A stretch of DNA of 64,000 nt from Acanthosepion esculentum (lineage: Eukaryota > Mollusca > Cephalopoda > Sepiida > Sepiidae): NCBI GenBank assembly GCA_964036315.1, contig OZ038478.1, positions 146,939,258-147,003,257 of the forward strand. The letters run 5' to 3'. The notes under the pieces were generated by a model that was not told the origin of the DNA, searched no databases, and saw only the letters and a program-made list of their open reading frames with translations. The first letter of the stretch is position 1; the number at the start of each line of letters is the position of its first letter. Both the position numbers and the translations under genes were made by a program. Of this stretch, positions 1 to 15,049 are shown piece by piece.

Positions 1-3000
1 GCCTACGACCATGGACCCTGTTAATGTCATTCGCACTTATCTGTCAAACAGCCTTCGTTTGGCCTACGTCCATGGACCCAGTTAATATCATTCGCACTTA
101 TCTGTCAAACAACCTTCGTTTGGCCTACGACCATGGACACTGTTAATGTCATTCGCACTTATCTGTCAAACAGCCTTCGTTTGGCCTACGTCCATGGACA
201 CTGTTAATGTCATTCGCACTTATCTGTCAAACAGCCTTCGTTTGGCCTACGACCATCGACCCTGTTAATATCATTCGCACTTATCTGTCAAACAGCTTTC
301 GTTTGGCCTACGACCATGGACCCTGTTAATGTCATTCGCACTTATCTGTCAAACAGCCTTCGTTCGGCCTACGTCCATGGACCGGTTAATGTCATTCGCA
401 CTTATCTGTCAATCAGTCTTCCTTTGGCCTAAGACCCTGGACCCTATTAATGTCATTCGCACTTATCTGTCAAACAGCCTTCGTTTGGCCTACGTCCATG
501 GACCCTGTTAATATCATTCGCACATATCTGTCAAACATCCTTCGTTTGGCCTACGACCATTGACCCTGTTAATGTCATTCGTACTTATCTGTCAAACAGC
601 CTTCGTTTGGCCTACGACCATGCAATCTTTTAATGTCATTCGCATTTATCTATCAAACAGTATTCCTTTGGTTTACGACCCTGGACCCTGTTAATGTCAT
701 TCGCACTTATCTGTCAAACAGCCTTCGTTTGGCCTACGACCATGGACACTGTTAATATCATTCGCACTTATCTGTCAAACAGGTTTCGTTTGGCCTACGA
801 CCATCGACCCTGTTAATATCATTCGCACTTATCTGTCAAACAGCTTTCGTTTGGCCTACGACCATAGACACTGTTAATGTCATTCGCACTTATCTGTCAA
901 ACAGCCTTCGTTTGGCCTAAGACCATCGACCCTGTTAATATCATTCGCACTTATCTGTCAAACAACTTTCGTTTGGCCTACGACCATGGACCCTGTTAAT
1001 GTCCTTCACACTTATCTGTCAAACAGCCTTCGTTTAGCCTACGTCCATGGACCCTGTTAATGTCATTCGCACGTATCTGTCAAACAGCCTTCGTTTGGCC
1101 TACGACCATGGACCCTCTTAATGTCATTCGCACTTGTCTGTCAAACAGTCTTCGTTTGGCCTACGACCATGGACACTCTTAATATCATTCGCACTTATCT
1201 GTCAAACAGCCTTCGTTTGGCCTACGACCATCGACCCTGTTAATATCATTCGCACTTATCTGTCAAACAGCCTTCGTTTGGCCTACGACCATGGGCACTG
1301 TTAATGTCATTCGCACTTATCTGTCAAACAGCCTTCGTTTGGCCTACGACCAAGGACCCTGTTAATATCATTCGCACTTATCTGTCAAACAGCTTTCGTT
1401 TGGCCTACAACCATGGACCCTGTTAATGTCATTCGCACTTATCTGTCAAACAGCTTTCGTTTGGTTTACGACCATGGACACTGTTAATGTCATTCGCACT
1501 TATCTGTCAAACAGCCTTCGTTTGGCGTACGACCATCGACCCTGTTAATATCATTTGCATTTATCTGTCAAACAGCCTTTGTTTGGCCTATGACCATGGA
1601 CCCTGTTAATGTCATTCACACTTATCTGTCAAACAGCCTTCGTTTGGCCTACGTCCATGGACACTGTTAATGTCATTCGCACTTATCTCTCAAACAGCCT
1701 TCGTTTGGCCTACGACCATCGACCCTGTTAATATCATTCGCACTTATCTGTCAAACAGCCTTCGTTTGGCCTACGACCATGGACCCTGTTAATATCATTC
1801 GCACTTATCTGTCAAACAGCCTTCGTTTTGGCCTACGACCATGGACCCTGTTAATGTCATTTGCACTTATCTGTCAAACAGCCTTCGTTTGGCCTACGTC
1901 CATGGACCCTTTTAATGTCATTCGCACTTATCTGTCAAACACCCTTCGTTTGGCCTACGACCATGGACCCTGTTAATGTCATTCGCACTTATCTGTCAAA
2001 GAGCCTTCGTTTGGCCTTCGACCATGGACACTGTTAATGTCATTCGCACTTATCTGTCAAACAGCCTTCGTTTGGCCTACGACCATGGACCCTGTTAATG
2101 TCATTCGCACTTATCTGTCAAACAGCGTTCGTTTGGCCTACGACCATGGACCCTGTTAATGTCATTCGAACTTATCTGTCAAACAGCCTTCGTTTGGCCT
2201 ACGTCCATGGACCGGTTAATGTCATTCGCACTTATCTGTCAATCAGTCTTCCTTTGGCCTACGACCCTGGACCCTATTAATGTCATGCGCACTTATCTGT
2301 CAAACAGCCTTCGTTTGGCCTACGTCCATGGACCCTGTTAATATCATTTGCACTTATCTGTCAAACATCCTTCGTTTGGTTTACGACCATGGACCCTGTT
2401 AATAATCATTCGCACTTATCTGTCAAACAGCCTTCGTTTGGCCTACGACCATGCAATCTGTTAATGTCATTCGCATTTATCTGTCAAACAGTCTTCCTTT
2501 GGCCTACGACACTGGACCCTGTTAATGTCATTCGCACTTATCTGTCAAACAGCCTTCGTTTGGCCTACGTCCATGGACCCTGTTAATGTCATTCGCACTT
2601 ATCTGTCAAACAGCCTCCGTTTGGCCTACGACCATGGACACTGTTAATGTCATTCGCACTTATCTGTCAAACAGCCTTCGTTTGGACTACGACCATGGAC
2701 ACTGTTAATGTCATTCGCACTTATCTGTCAAACAGCCTTCGTTTGGCCTACGACCATCGACCCTGTTAATATCCTTCGCACTTATCTGTCAAACAGCTTT
2801 CGTTTGGCCTACGACCATGGACACTGTTAATGTCATTGGCACTTATCTGTCAAACAGCCTTCGTTTGGCCTACGACCATCGGCCTTTTAATATCATTCGC
2901 ACTTATCTGTCAAACAGCCTTCGTTTGGCCTACGACCATGGACCCTTTTAATGTCCTTCACACTTATATGTCAAATAGCCTTCGTTTGGCTTACGTCCAT

Positions 3001-6000
3001 GGACCCTGTTAATGTCATTCGCACTTATCTGTCAAAAAGCCTTCGTTTGGCCTACGACCATGGACACTGTTAATGTCATTCGCACTTATCTGTCAAACAG
3101 CCTTCGTTTGTCCTACGACCATGGACACTGTTAATGTCATTCGCACTTATCTGTCAAACAGCTTTCGTTTGGCCTACGACCATGGACACTCTTAATGTCA
3201 TTCGCACTTATCTGTCAAACAGCCTTCGTTTGGCCTACGACCAAGGACCCTGTTAATATCATTCGCACTTATCTGTCAAACAGCCTTCGTTTGGCCTACG
3301 ACCATGGACCCTGTTAATGTCATTCGCTCTTATCTGTCAAACAGCCTTCGTTTGGCCTACGTCCATGGACCCTGTTAATATCATTCGCACTTATCTGTCA
3401 AACAACCTTCGTTTGGCCTACGACCATGGACCCTGTTAATGTCATTCGCACATATCTGTCAAACAGCCTTCGTTTGGCCTACGTCCATGGACACTGTTAA
3501 TGTCATTCGCACTTATCTGTCAAACAGCCTTCGTTTGGCCTACGACCATCGACCCTGTTAATATCATTCGCACTTATCTGTCAAACAGCTTTCGTTTGGC
3601 CTACGACCATGGACCCTGTTAATGTCATTCGCACTTATCTGTCAAACAGCCTTCGTTCGGCCTACGTCCATGGACCGGTTAATGTCATTCGCACTTATCT
3701 GTCAATCAGTCTTCCTTTGGCCTAAGACCCTGGACCCTATTAATGTCATTCGCACTTATCTGTCAAACAGCCTTCGTTTGGCCTACGTCCATGGACCCTG
3801 TTAATATCATTCGCACTTATCTGTCAAACATCCTTCGTTTGGCCTACGACCATTGACCCTGTTAATGTCATTCGTACTTATCTGTCAAACAGCCTTCGTT
3901 TGGCCTACGACCATGCAATCTGTTAATGTCATTCGCATTTATCTGTCAAACAGTATTCCTTTGGCCTACGACCCTGGACCCTGTTAATGTCATTCGCACT
4001 TATCTGTCAAACAGCCTTCGTTTGGCCTACGACCATGGACACTGTTAATATCATTCGCACTTATCTGTCAAACAGCTTTCGTTTGGCATACGACCATCGA
4101 CCCTGTTAATATCATTCGCACTTATCTGTCAAACAGCTTTCGTTTGGCCTACGACCATAGACACTGTTAATGTCATTCGCACTTATCTGTCAAACAGCCT
4201 TCGTTTGGCCTACGACCATCGACCCTGTTAATATCATTCGCACTTATCTGTCAAACAGCTTTCGTTTGGCCTACGACCATGGACCCTGGTAATGTCCTTC
4301 ACACTTATCTGTCAAACAGCCTTCGTTTAGCCTACGTCCATGGACCCTGTTAATGTCATTCGCACGTATCTGTCAAACAGCCTTCGTTTGGCCTACGACC
4401 ATGGACCCTGTTAATGTCATTCGCACTTATCTGTCAAACAGCCTTCGTTTGGCCTACGACCATGGACACTCTTAATATCATTCGCACTTATCTGTCAAAC
4501 AGCCTTCGTTTGGCCTACGACCGTGGACCTGTTAATGTCATTCGCACTTATATGTCAAACAGCCTTCGTTTGGCCTACGTCCATGGACCCTGTTAATGTC
4601 ATTCGCACTTATCTGTCAAACAGCCTTCGTTTGGCCTACGACCATGGACACTGTTAATGTCATTCGCACTTATCTGTCAAACAGCTTTCGTTTGGCCTAC
4701 GACCATGGACACTCTTAATGTCATTCGCACTTATCTGTCAAACAGCCTTCGTTTGGCCTACGACCAAGGACCCTGTAAATATCATTCGCACTTATCTGTC
4801 AAACAGCCTTCGTTTGGCCTACGACCATGGACCCTGTTAATGTCATTCGCTCTTATCTGTCAAACAGCCTTCGTTTGGCCTACGTCCATGGACCCTGTTA
4901 ATATCATTCGCACTTATCTGTCAAACAACCTTCGTTTGGCCTACGACCATGGACCCTGTTAATGTCATTCGCACATATCTGTCAAACAGCCTTCGTTTGG
5001 CCTACGTCCATGGACACTGTTAATGTCATTCGCACTTATCTGTCAAACAGCCTTCGTTTGGCCTACGACCATCGACCCTGTTAATATCATTCGCACTTAT
5101 CTGTCAAACAGCTTTCGTTTGGCCTACGACCATGGACCCTGTTAATGTCATTCGCACTTATCTGTCAAACAGCCTTCGTTCGGCCTACGTCCATGGACCG
5201 GTTAATGTCATTCGCACTTATCTGTCAATCAGTCTTCCTTTGGCCTAAGACCCTGGACCCTATTAATGTCATTCGCACTTATCTGTCAAACAGCCTTCGT
5301 TTGGCCTACGTCCATGGACCCTGTTAATATCATTCGCACTTATCTGTCAAACATCCTTCGTTTGGCCTACGACCATTGACCCTGTTAATGTCATTCGTAC
5401 TTATCTGTCAAACAGCCTTCGTTTGGCCTACGACCATGCAATCTGTTAATGTCATTCGCATTTATCTGTCAAACAGTATTCCTTTGGCCTACGACCCTGG
5501 ACCCTGTTAATGTCATTCGCACTTATCTGTCAAACAGCCTTCGTTTGGCCTACGACCATGGACACTGTTAATATCATTCGCACTTATCTGTCAAACAGCT
5601 TTCGTTTGGCATACGACCATCGACCCTGTTAATATCATTCGCACTTATCTGTCAAACAGCTTTCGTTTGGCCTACGACCATAGACACTGTTAATGTCATT
5701 CGCACTTATCTGTCAAACAGCCTTCGTTTGGCCTACGACCATCGACCCTGTTAATATCATTCGCACTTATCTGTCAAACAGCTTTCGTTTGGCCTACGAC
5801 CATGGACCCTGGTAATGTCCTTCACACTTATCTGTCAAACAGCCTTCGTTTAGCCTACGTCCATGGACCCTGTTAATGTCATTCGCACGTATCTGTCAAA
5901 CAGCCTTCGTTTGGCCTACGACCATGGACCCTGTTAATGTCATTCGCACTTATCTGTCAAACAGCCTTCGTTTGGCCTACGACCATGGACACTCTTAATA

Positions 6001-9000
6001 TCATTCGCACTTATCTGTCAAACAGCCTTCGTTTGGCCTACGACCGTGGACCTGTTAATGTCATTCGCACTTATATGTCAAACAGCCTTCGTTTGGCCTA
6101 CGTCCATGGACCCTGTTAATGTCATTCGCACTTATCTGTCAAACAGCCTTCGTTTGGCATACGACCAAGGACCCTGTTAATATCATTCGCACTTATCTGT
6201 CAAACAGCTTTCGTTTGGCCTACAACCATGGACCCTGTTAATGTCATTCGCACTTATCTGTCAAACAGCTTTCGTTTGGCCTACGACCATGGATACTGTT
6301 AATGTCATTCGCACTTATCTGTCAAACAGCCTTCGTTTGGCCTACGACCATCGACCCTGTTAATATCATTTGCATTTATCTGTCAAACAGCCTTTGTTTG
6401 GCCTATGACCATGGACCCTGTTAATGTCATTCACACTTATCTGTCAAACAGCCTTCGTTTGGCCTACGTCCATGGACCCTGTTAATGTCATTCGCACTTA
6501 TCTGTCAAACAGCCTTCGTTTGGCCTACGTCCATGGAACATTTTAATGTCATTCGCACTTATCTGTCAAACACCCTTCGTTTGGCCTACGACCATGGACC
6601 CTGTTAATGTCATTCGCACTTATCTGCCAAACAGACTTCGTTTGGCCTACGTCCATGGACCCTGTTAATGTCATTCGCACATATCTTTCAAACAGCCTTC
6701 GTTTGGCCTTCGACCATGGACACTGTTAATGTCATTCGCACTTATCTGTCAAACAGCCTTCGTTTGGCCTACGACCATGGACCCTGTTAATATAATTCGC
6801 ACTTATCTGTCAAACAGCTTTCGTTTGGCCTACAACCATGGACCCTGTTAATTTCATTCGCACTTATCTGTCAATCGGCCTTCGTTTGGCCTACGACCAT
6901 GGACCCTGTTAATGTCATTCGCACTTATCTGTCAAACGGCCTTCGTTTGGCCTATGACCATGGACCCTGTTAATGTCATTCGCACTTATCTATCAAACAG
7001 CGTTCGTTTTGCCTACGACCATGGCCCTGTTAATGTCATTCGCACTTATCTGTCAAACAGCCTTCGTTTGGCCTACGACCATGGTCCCTGTTAATATTAT
7101 TCGCTCTTATCTGTCAAACAGCCTTCGTTTGGCCTACGTCCATGGACCCTGTTAATGTCATTCGCACTTATCTGTCAAACAGCCTTCCTTTGGCCTACGT
7201 CCATGGACCCTGTTAATGTCATTCGCACTTATCTGTCAAACAGCCTTCGTTTGGCCGACGACCATGGACCCTGTTAATGTCATTCGCACTTATCTGTCAA
7301 ACAGCCTTCGTTTGGCTTACGACCCTTGACCCTGTTAATGTCATTCGCACTTATCTGTCAAACAGCCTTCGTTTGGCCTACGTCCATGGACCCTGTTAAT
7401 GTCATTCGCACTTATCTGTCAAACAGCCTTCGTTTGGCCGACGACCATGGACCCTGTTAATATCATACGCACTTATCTGTCAAACAGCCTTCGTTTGGCT
7501 TACGACCCTTGACCCTGTTAATGTCATTCGCACTTATCTCTCAAACAGCTTTCGTTTGGCCTACGTCCATGGACCCTGTTAATGTCATTCGCACTTATCT
7601 GTCAAACAGCCTTCGTTTGTCCTACGCCCATGCACTCTGTTAATGTCATTCGCACTTATCTGTCAAACAGTCTTCCTTTGGCCTACGACCATGGGCACTG
7701 TTAATGTCATTCGCACTTATCTGTCAAACAGCCTTCGTTTGGCCTACGTCCATGGGCCCTGTTAATGTCATTCGCACTTATCTGTCAAACAGCCTTCGTT
7801 TGGCCTACGACCATGGACACTGTTAATGTCAATTGCACTTATCTGTCAAACAGCCTTCGTTTGGCCTACGACCATGGACCCTGTTAATGTCATTCGCACT
7901 TATCTGTCAAACAGCCTTCGTTTGGCCTACGACCATGGACACTCTTAATATCATTCGCACTTATCTGTCAAACAGCCTTCGTTTGGCCTACGACCGTGGA
8001 CCTGTTAATGTCATTCGCACTTATATGTCAAACAGCCTTCGTTTGGCCTACGTCCATGGACCCTGTTAATGTCATTCGCACTTATCTGTCAAACAGCCTT
8101 CGTTTGGCCTACGACCATGGACACTGTTAATGTCATTCGCACTTATCTGTCAAACAGCTTTCGTTTGGCCTACGACCATGGACACTCTTAATGTCATTCG
8201 CACTTATCTGTCAAACAGCCTTCGTTTGGCCTACGACCAAGGACCCTGTTAATATCATTCGCACTTATCTGTCAAACAGCCTTCGTTTGGCCTACGACCA
8301 TGGACCCTGTTAATGTCATTCGCTCTTATCTGTCAAACAGCCTTCGTTTGGCCTACGTCCATGGACCCTGTTAATATCATTCGCACTTATCTGTCAAACA
8401 ACCTTCGTTTGGCCTACGACCATGGACCCTGTTAATGTCATTCGCACATATCTGTCAAACAGCCTTCGTTTGGCCTACGTCCATGGACACTGTTAATGTC
8501 ATTCGAACTTATCTGTCAAACAGCCTTCGTTTGGCCTACGACCATCGACCCTGTTAATATCATTCGCACTTATCTGTCAAACAGCTTTCGTTTGGCCTAC
8601 GACCATGGACCCTGTTAATGTCATTCGCACTTATCTGTCAAACAGCCTTCGTTCGGCCTACGTCCATGGACCGGTTAATGTCATTCGCACTTATCTGTCA
8701 ATCAGTCTTCCTTTGGCCTAAGACCCTGGACCCTATTAATGTCATTCGCACTTATCTGTCAAACAGCCTTCGTTTGGCCTACGTCCATGGACCCTGTTAA
8801 TATCATTCGCACTTATCTGTCAAACATCCTTCGTTTGGCCTACGACCATTGACCCTGTTAATGTCATTCGTACTTATCTGTCAAACAGCCTTCGTTTGGC
8901 CTACGACCATGCAATCTGTTAATGTCATTCGCATTTATCTGTCAAACAGTATTCCTTTGGCCTACGACCCTGGACCCTGTTAATGTCATTCGCACTTATC

Positions 9001-11829
9001 TGTCAAACAGCCTTCGTTTGGCCTACGACCATGGACACTGTTAATATCATTCGCACTTATCTGTCAAACAGCTTTCGTTTGGCATACGACCATCGACCCT
9101 GTTAATATCATTCGCACTTATCTGTCAAACAGCTTTCGTTTGGCCTACGACCATAGACACTGTTAATGTCATTCGCACTTATCTGTCAAACAGCCTTCGT
9201 TTGGCCTACGACCATCGACCCTGTTAATATCATTCGCACTTATCTGTCAAACAGCTTTCGTTTGGCCTACGACCATGGACCCTGGTAATGTCCTTCACAC
9301 TTATCTGTCAAACAGCCTTCGTTTAGCCTACGTCCATGGACCCTGTTAATGTCATTCGCACGTATCTGTCAAACAGCCTTCGTTTGGCCTACGACCATGG
9401 ACCCTGTTAATGTCATTCGCACTTATCTGTCAAACAGCCTTCGTTTGGCCTACGACCATGGACACTCTTAATATCATTCGCACTTATCTGTCAAACAGCC
9501 TTCGTTTGGCCTACGACCGTGGACCTGTTAATGTCATTCGCACTTATATGTCAAACAGCCTTCGTTTGGCCTACGTCCATGGACCCTGTTAATGTCATTC
9601 GCACTTATCTGTCAAACAGCCTTCGTTTGGCATACGACCAAGGACCCTGTTAATATCATTCGCACTTATCTGTCAAACAGCTTTCGTTTGGCCTACAACC
9701 ATGGACCCTGTTAATGTCATTCGCACTTATCTGTCAAACAGCTTTCGTTTGGCCTACGACCATGGATACTGTTAATGTCATTCGCACTTATCTGTCAAAC
9801 AGCCTTCCTTTGGCCTACGACCATCGACCCTGTTAATATCATTTGCATTTATCTGTCAAACAGCCTTTGTTTGGCCTATGACCATGGACCCTGTTAATGT
9901 CATTCACACTTATCTGTCAAACAGCCTTCGTTTGGCCTACGTCCATGGACCCTGTTAATGTCATTCGCACTTATCTGTCAAACAGCCTTCGTTTGGCCTA
10001 CGTCCATGGAACATTTTAATGTCATTCGCACTTATCTGTCAAACACATTTCGTTTGGCCTACGACCATGGACCCTGTTAATGTCATTCGCACTTATCTGC
10101 CAAACAGACTTCGTTTGGCCTACGTCCATGGACCCTGTTAATGTCATTCGCACATATCTTTCAAACAGCCTTCGTTTGGCCTTCGACCATGGACACTGTT
10201 AATGTCATTCGCACTTATCTGTCAAACAGCCTTCGTTTGGCCTACGACCATGGACCCTGTTAATATAATTCGCACTTATCTGTCAAACAGCTTTCGTTTG
10301 GCCTACAACCATGGACCCTGTTAATTTCATTCGCACTTATCTGTCAATCGGCCTTCGTTTGGCCTACGACCATGGACCCTGTTAATGTCATTCGCACTTA
10401 TCTGTCAAACGGCCTTCGTTTGGCCTATGACCATGGACCCTGTTAATGTCATTCGCACTTATCTATCAAACAGCGTTCGTTTTGCCTACGACCATGGCCC
10501 TGTTAATGTCATTCGCACTTATCTGTCAAACAGCCTTCGTTTGGCCTACGACCATGGTCCCTGTTAATATTATTCGCTCTTATCTGTCAAACAGCCTTCG
10601 TTTGGCCTACGTCCATGGACCCTGTTAATGTCATTCGCACTTATCTGTCAAACAGCCTTCCTTTGGCCTACGTCCATGGACCCTGTTAATGTCATTCGCA
10701 CTTATCTGTCAAACAGCCTTCGTTTGGCCGACGACCATGGACCCTGTTAATGTCATTCGCACTTATCTGTCAAACAGCCTTCGTTTGGCTTACGACCCTT
10801 GACCCTGTTAATGTCATTCGCACTTATCTGTCAAACAGCCTTCGTTTGGCCTACGTCCATGGACCCTGTTAATGTCATTCGCACTTATCTGTCAAACAGC
10901 CTTCGTTTGGCCGACGACCATGGACCCTGTTAATATCATACGCACTTATCTGTCAAACAGCCTTCGTTTGGCTTACGACCCTTGACCCTGTTAATGTCAT
11001 TCGCACTTATCTCTCAAACAGCTTTCGTTTGGCCTACGTCCATGGACCCTGTTAATGTCATTCGCACTTATCTGTCAAACAGCCTTCGTTTGTCCTACGC
11101 CCATGCACTCTGTTAATGTCATTCGCACTTATCTGTCAAACAGTCTTCCTTTGGCCTACGACCATGGGCACTGTTAATGTCATTCGCACTTATCTGTCAA
11201 ACAGCCTTCGTTTGGCCTACGTCCATGGGCCCTGTTAATGTCATTCGCACTTATCTGTCAAACAGCCTTCGTTTGGCCTACGACCATGGACACTGTTAAT
11301 GTCAATTGCACTTATCTGTCAAACAGCCTTCGTTTGGCCTACGACCATGGACCCTGTTAATGTCATTCGCACTTATCTGTCAAACAGCCTTCGTTTGGAC
11401 TACGACCATGCACACGGTTAATGTCATTCGCACTTATCTGTCAAACAGCCTTCGTTTGGCCTACGACCATCGACCCTGTTAATATCATTTGCACTTATCT
11501 CTCAAACAACCTTCGTTTGTCCGACGACCATGGACCCTGTTAATGTCATTCGCATTTATCTGTCAAACAGCCTTCGTTTGGTCAACGACCATGGACCGTG
11601 TTAATGTCATTCGCACTTATCTGTCAAACAGCCTTCGTTTGGCCTACGACCATGGACCCTGTTAATGTCATTCGAACTTATCTGTCAAACAGCCTTCGTT
11701 TGGCCTACGACCATGGACCCTTTTAATATCATCCGCACTTATCTATCAAACAGCGTTCGTTTGGTTTAGGACCATGCACCCTGTTAATGTCATTCGCACT
11801 TATTTGTCAAACAGCATTTTTTGGCCTAC
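1..11829. repeat. 61-bp satellite array, about 194 units, with higher-order repeats
   Basis: Head-to-tail units of 61 bp run from the window edge to about 11829, where the pattern stops abruptly. Each unit carries a CCATGG-like core, then CTGTTAATGTCATTCGCAC, ATCTGTCAAACAGCC and TTCGTTTGGCC. Variants recur in blocks: marker variants at 3724 and 5247 are 1523 bp apart, those at 5247 and 8720 are 3473 bp apart, and a further 1523-bp step links about 7887 and 9410. This gives an A-A-B-A-B arrangement with A about 1523 bp and B about 1950 bp. Short 60-100 codon reading frames recur because 61 is not a multiple of three; they end at the same TTAA in each unit and are not genes. The left end of the array lies outside the window. 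The function is unknown; a centromeric or heterochromatic satellite is possible but not shown. Confidence 0.97.
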
Positions 11830-12152
11830 GCATCAGAGACCAGATAGGAAATGGGAGGGGGGAAGGTTCTTTTCCGAGAACTAGCTCTGACGCATCTGGG
11901 CATAAAAATATATATATCCCACAATCTGCATATTCAAGAAATAAAGAAGTTATTAAGATTCCTCTGTTTCGTAGAAAATACACAATTTACTTAAAACATG
12001 CTTATAAAATCTGAGGTGATGGTACAACTATTTGGCTAACGTAACATATATATATATATGTATGTTTTATATATATTTATATATTTTATATATATGTATA
12101 TATATGTATGTGTATATTAACCATTAATATTATCAATATCTATATCTATACC

Positions 12153-12205
<53 letters not shown>

Positions 12206-12950
12206 ATTTTGTATTAGCTTAAGTTTGTCGCTTTTTTTATCCTGTTGTTGCCCTGTCAATTTTACGTCTTTTATTTTTAAACATTTGTGGGCCTCCTGTG
12301 ACTTATTTTTACTTGAGCGCACTGGCTATATTCCTCTATTAAGGGCCTGCAACAAAAGTTCTAGAATATTCCACTTGAATAATCTAGAGTATTAAGGCAA
12401 TTTAAAAGATTTAACATTTGTGAAATTTGCATTGTACGAATACTTTTTCACCCATTCACATGGACAAATAGGATTTATTTCTATCCAATGAAAACATTTT
12501 CTTTTTTCTATGAATATTTAGTTATTATGCATCTGTATACAGTTAATTGTGTGAAAAGTATGTTTATTCGTTAGTTGGAAATACAATAAGTTAATAATTT
12601 TATGTGTACGAATATTTGTTTCCTCTCACTGTGTATTTCTGATGACTGGAAAAACCAAATGGTTTTTACTCGTTAGCTCTACATTTTGGTGTAGCGAACT
12701 TCAGTTCTTAAAAAAAGGACTATTTATAGCCCAAATTCCAATAATGTTGAAACTACTTCTGAATTCTTCCTGCAAAAATAATCATGCATACTTTTGAATT
12801 CCTGCTTTACTCAAACACCTCTTTTTTTATATTATGTTAATGCATGAATGAAAATAATAATAACAGTCTTTTGGACTATAATCACTTTACATAGTCTGCA
12901 TCAAAACTTTCTGATAGAAATTGGTGTTTGTCAGTGGCATAATTTTGGTA
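11830..12950. other. AT-rich spacer with (TA)n microsatellites
   Basis: Non-repetitive sequence follows the satellite edge. TA-rich runs occur at about 12044-12110 and 12150-12200. The reading frames here are low-complexity translations of (TA)n. I see no conserved protein motif, RNA gene or element terminus in the rest. Confidence 0.6.
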
Positions 12951-12951
12951 A

Positions 12952-13086
12952 TGTTACCGATGAGGAAGGTGAAAGGTTATGGAAGAATGGAACATAGGAC
13001 TACTGGCTGACTACTCGTGGAACTTAAAACGCGACACATCTACTAAGCAGTCACGAAAATCAAATACGCCAAAGTTCTTGCTATGA
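12952..13086 (+). pseudogene. Small relic of a transposon-type protein (DEEGER / LLADYSWNLKRD motif)
   Basis: Two adjacent plus-strand frames read DEEGER (from 12959) and then a 35-residue stretch containing NIGLLADYSWNLKRD, ending at TGA 13084-13086. The frames differ, so a frameshift separates them. From memory this motif pair recurs in poorly annotated, probably transposon-borne invertebrate proteins, possibly related to KDZ transposases. I could not verify this. No start codon context, upstream domain or terminal repeat is visible, so it is at best a short dead fragment. Confidence 0.35.
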
Positions 13087-14085
13087 CTACCAATTGCTTT
13101 CAGTATTTAAATTTTAATCACTTATTCTTTTATATTTCTTTCATATTTTAGAATTTATGTTTTATTTCACAGATTGTTTTTAAACTTTAAAGGATCAGGT
13201 ATCTTTCTTTCCATATAAACCGTATATGTGAGCACCCACGAAATCTTAGGGAAAATGAAAACAAAAAGGAAACTTATACATAACATCAAGAAGAGACATA
13301 ATGAGGAAAGAGGGCTTGGAAAATATAATACTAACAGGACGGATTCAAAGCAAGAGGGACAGATGAAAATAATGCATAAATCCAAGTAGACCTTGCACAG
13401 CAAGATGTTTACGACGGAAAATACAAACAGATTAAGTTAAAGATCATCGTACAAAACTTCTGGCTGTCATTTCTCTCAGTCTTTATCGCAGCTAAAACTA
13501 TTCGTTAAATATATTACTTTGAAACCTCATTCAGTAATTGAATAGTTCTCCTATTAAGTTGCCTTCGGTTCCTCTTTCTGCCCATCCTTTTGAAAACATT
13601 TTAGGCTTAAATTGGAACATTCGCTTACTGGCTTTTATTTATTACCCAATAATTGTAAAAACATTATTTAGTTCCGCTATTTCAGACACTTGCTCTTAGT
13701 ACCTTGACATCTTCAGTTCGTAGCTCATGTCTTGCTAAAGGCCATACAACTGACAGTCATTTTTCTTGCTTCCTTTTTCTATTTTCCTGAAGATTTCTTT
13801 GTGTCCAGAAGCAGAAGTGTCTTCTGTGTGCATGATTGTAAATATTACTAAACAAAAACCCGTTATCGAAGTTTTTAACAACCACTTTTATTACATGTAT
13901 TCGTATAATCCTTTTTCTTGAATTATATTTGTCAGTATTGTCAGGTCTTTTACGTGTTTTTGAATAGTACTGTCATAAATGTTCAGTCCCGGAAACTCAA
14001 CCCTAAAAAGAAATGAAACTCAATTCCTCTTCAAATATCTCGGAGGAGTATGAACCGGATGATAGGCGAACGTATGTCATTCTAT
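13087..14085. other. No recognisable feature
   Basis: AT-rich sequence with short unrelated frames on both strands. I see no repeat period, terminal repeats or protein motif that I recognise. Confidence 0.5.
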
Positions 14086-14089
14086 TGAG

Positions 14090-14562
<473 letters not shown>

Positions 14563-14575
14563 AGTCTTGACTCAA

Positions 14576-14844
14576 TGTTGAATCTCGCCTAATGCATGGA
14601 ATAATAATGCAACACAAAATGTACTTAGAACAAGAATGTATTATAACAAGAAAGTGTACACAATAAGTACATATAGTATTTCTGTATATTTCTGGGAAGA
14701 CGTTCCTGGAGAATGTGTTGACTAGTCGCAGTCGATCAGAGTCTCTAGTTGGATCTCGTGATTCCCTCTTCTCGTCTTCCGGTACCAACCACTATTTATA
14801 TAGTTGGTAGTCACCTATGCAGATTAGGTGGATCCTACACAACA
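14576..14844 (-). mobile_element. Solo LTR of a Ty3/gypsy family
   Basis: 269 bp beginning TGTTGAATC and ending CACAACA, with the TG...CA ends of an LTR. It is colinear with the LTRs at 45924-46193 (same orientation) and 41038-41304 (opposite strand): shared blocks include AATGCATGGAATAATAATGC and TTAGGTGGATCCTAC. No gypsy coding sequence is attached, so it is a solo LTR left by LTR-LTR recombination. A partial repeat of the LTR start lies at about 14558-14575. Both flanks are (TA)n, so a TSD cannot be assigned. Confidence 0.85.
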
Positions 14845-15049
14845 ATATATATATATAGTGCTGCGCAAAAGTAATATAATATGAAAAAATGTGTCTTTTT
14901 TTTTGATAATCAAGGAATCTTAATTAAACTATACATTCATTAAGATAAACCAATATTAAGCGAATTACGACTATTTCAATGTTTGTTCTCAAGCTGGAAT
15001 GAAAAGAATTAACATGGGCAAAAATAAGTGAACCATAAAACATTTAATA

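Noticed and set aside
1..11829. CRISPR-like array
   Set aside because: The units are contiguous with no unique spacers, and the context is eukaryotic transposon DNA. The same applies to the 32-bp and 40-bp arrays.
329..12014. Dozens of 60-100 codon ORFs with repeated MSFALICQTAFVWPT peptides
   Set aside because: They are frame permutations of the 61-bp satellite unit, all ending at the same TTAA. There is no independent evidence of coding.
12108..12395. Tyr/Ile-rich small protein
   Set aside because: Translation of (TA)n. The same reasoning removes the frames at 14404-14592, 14426-14788, 19652-19849, 22354-22647 (distal part) and 57884-58075.
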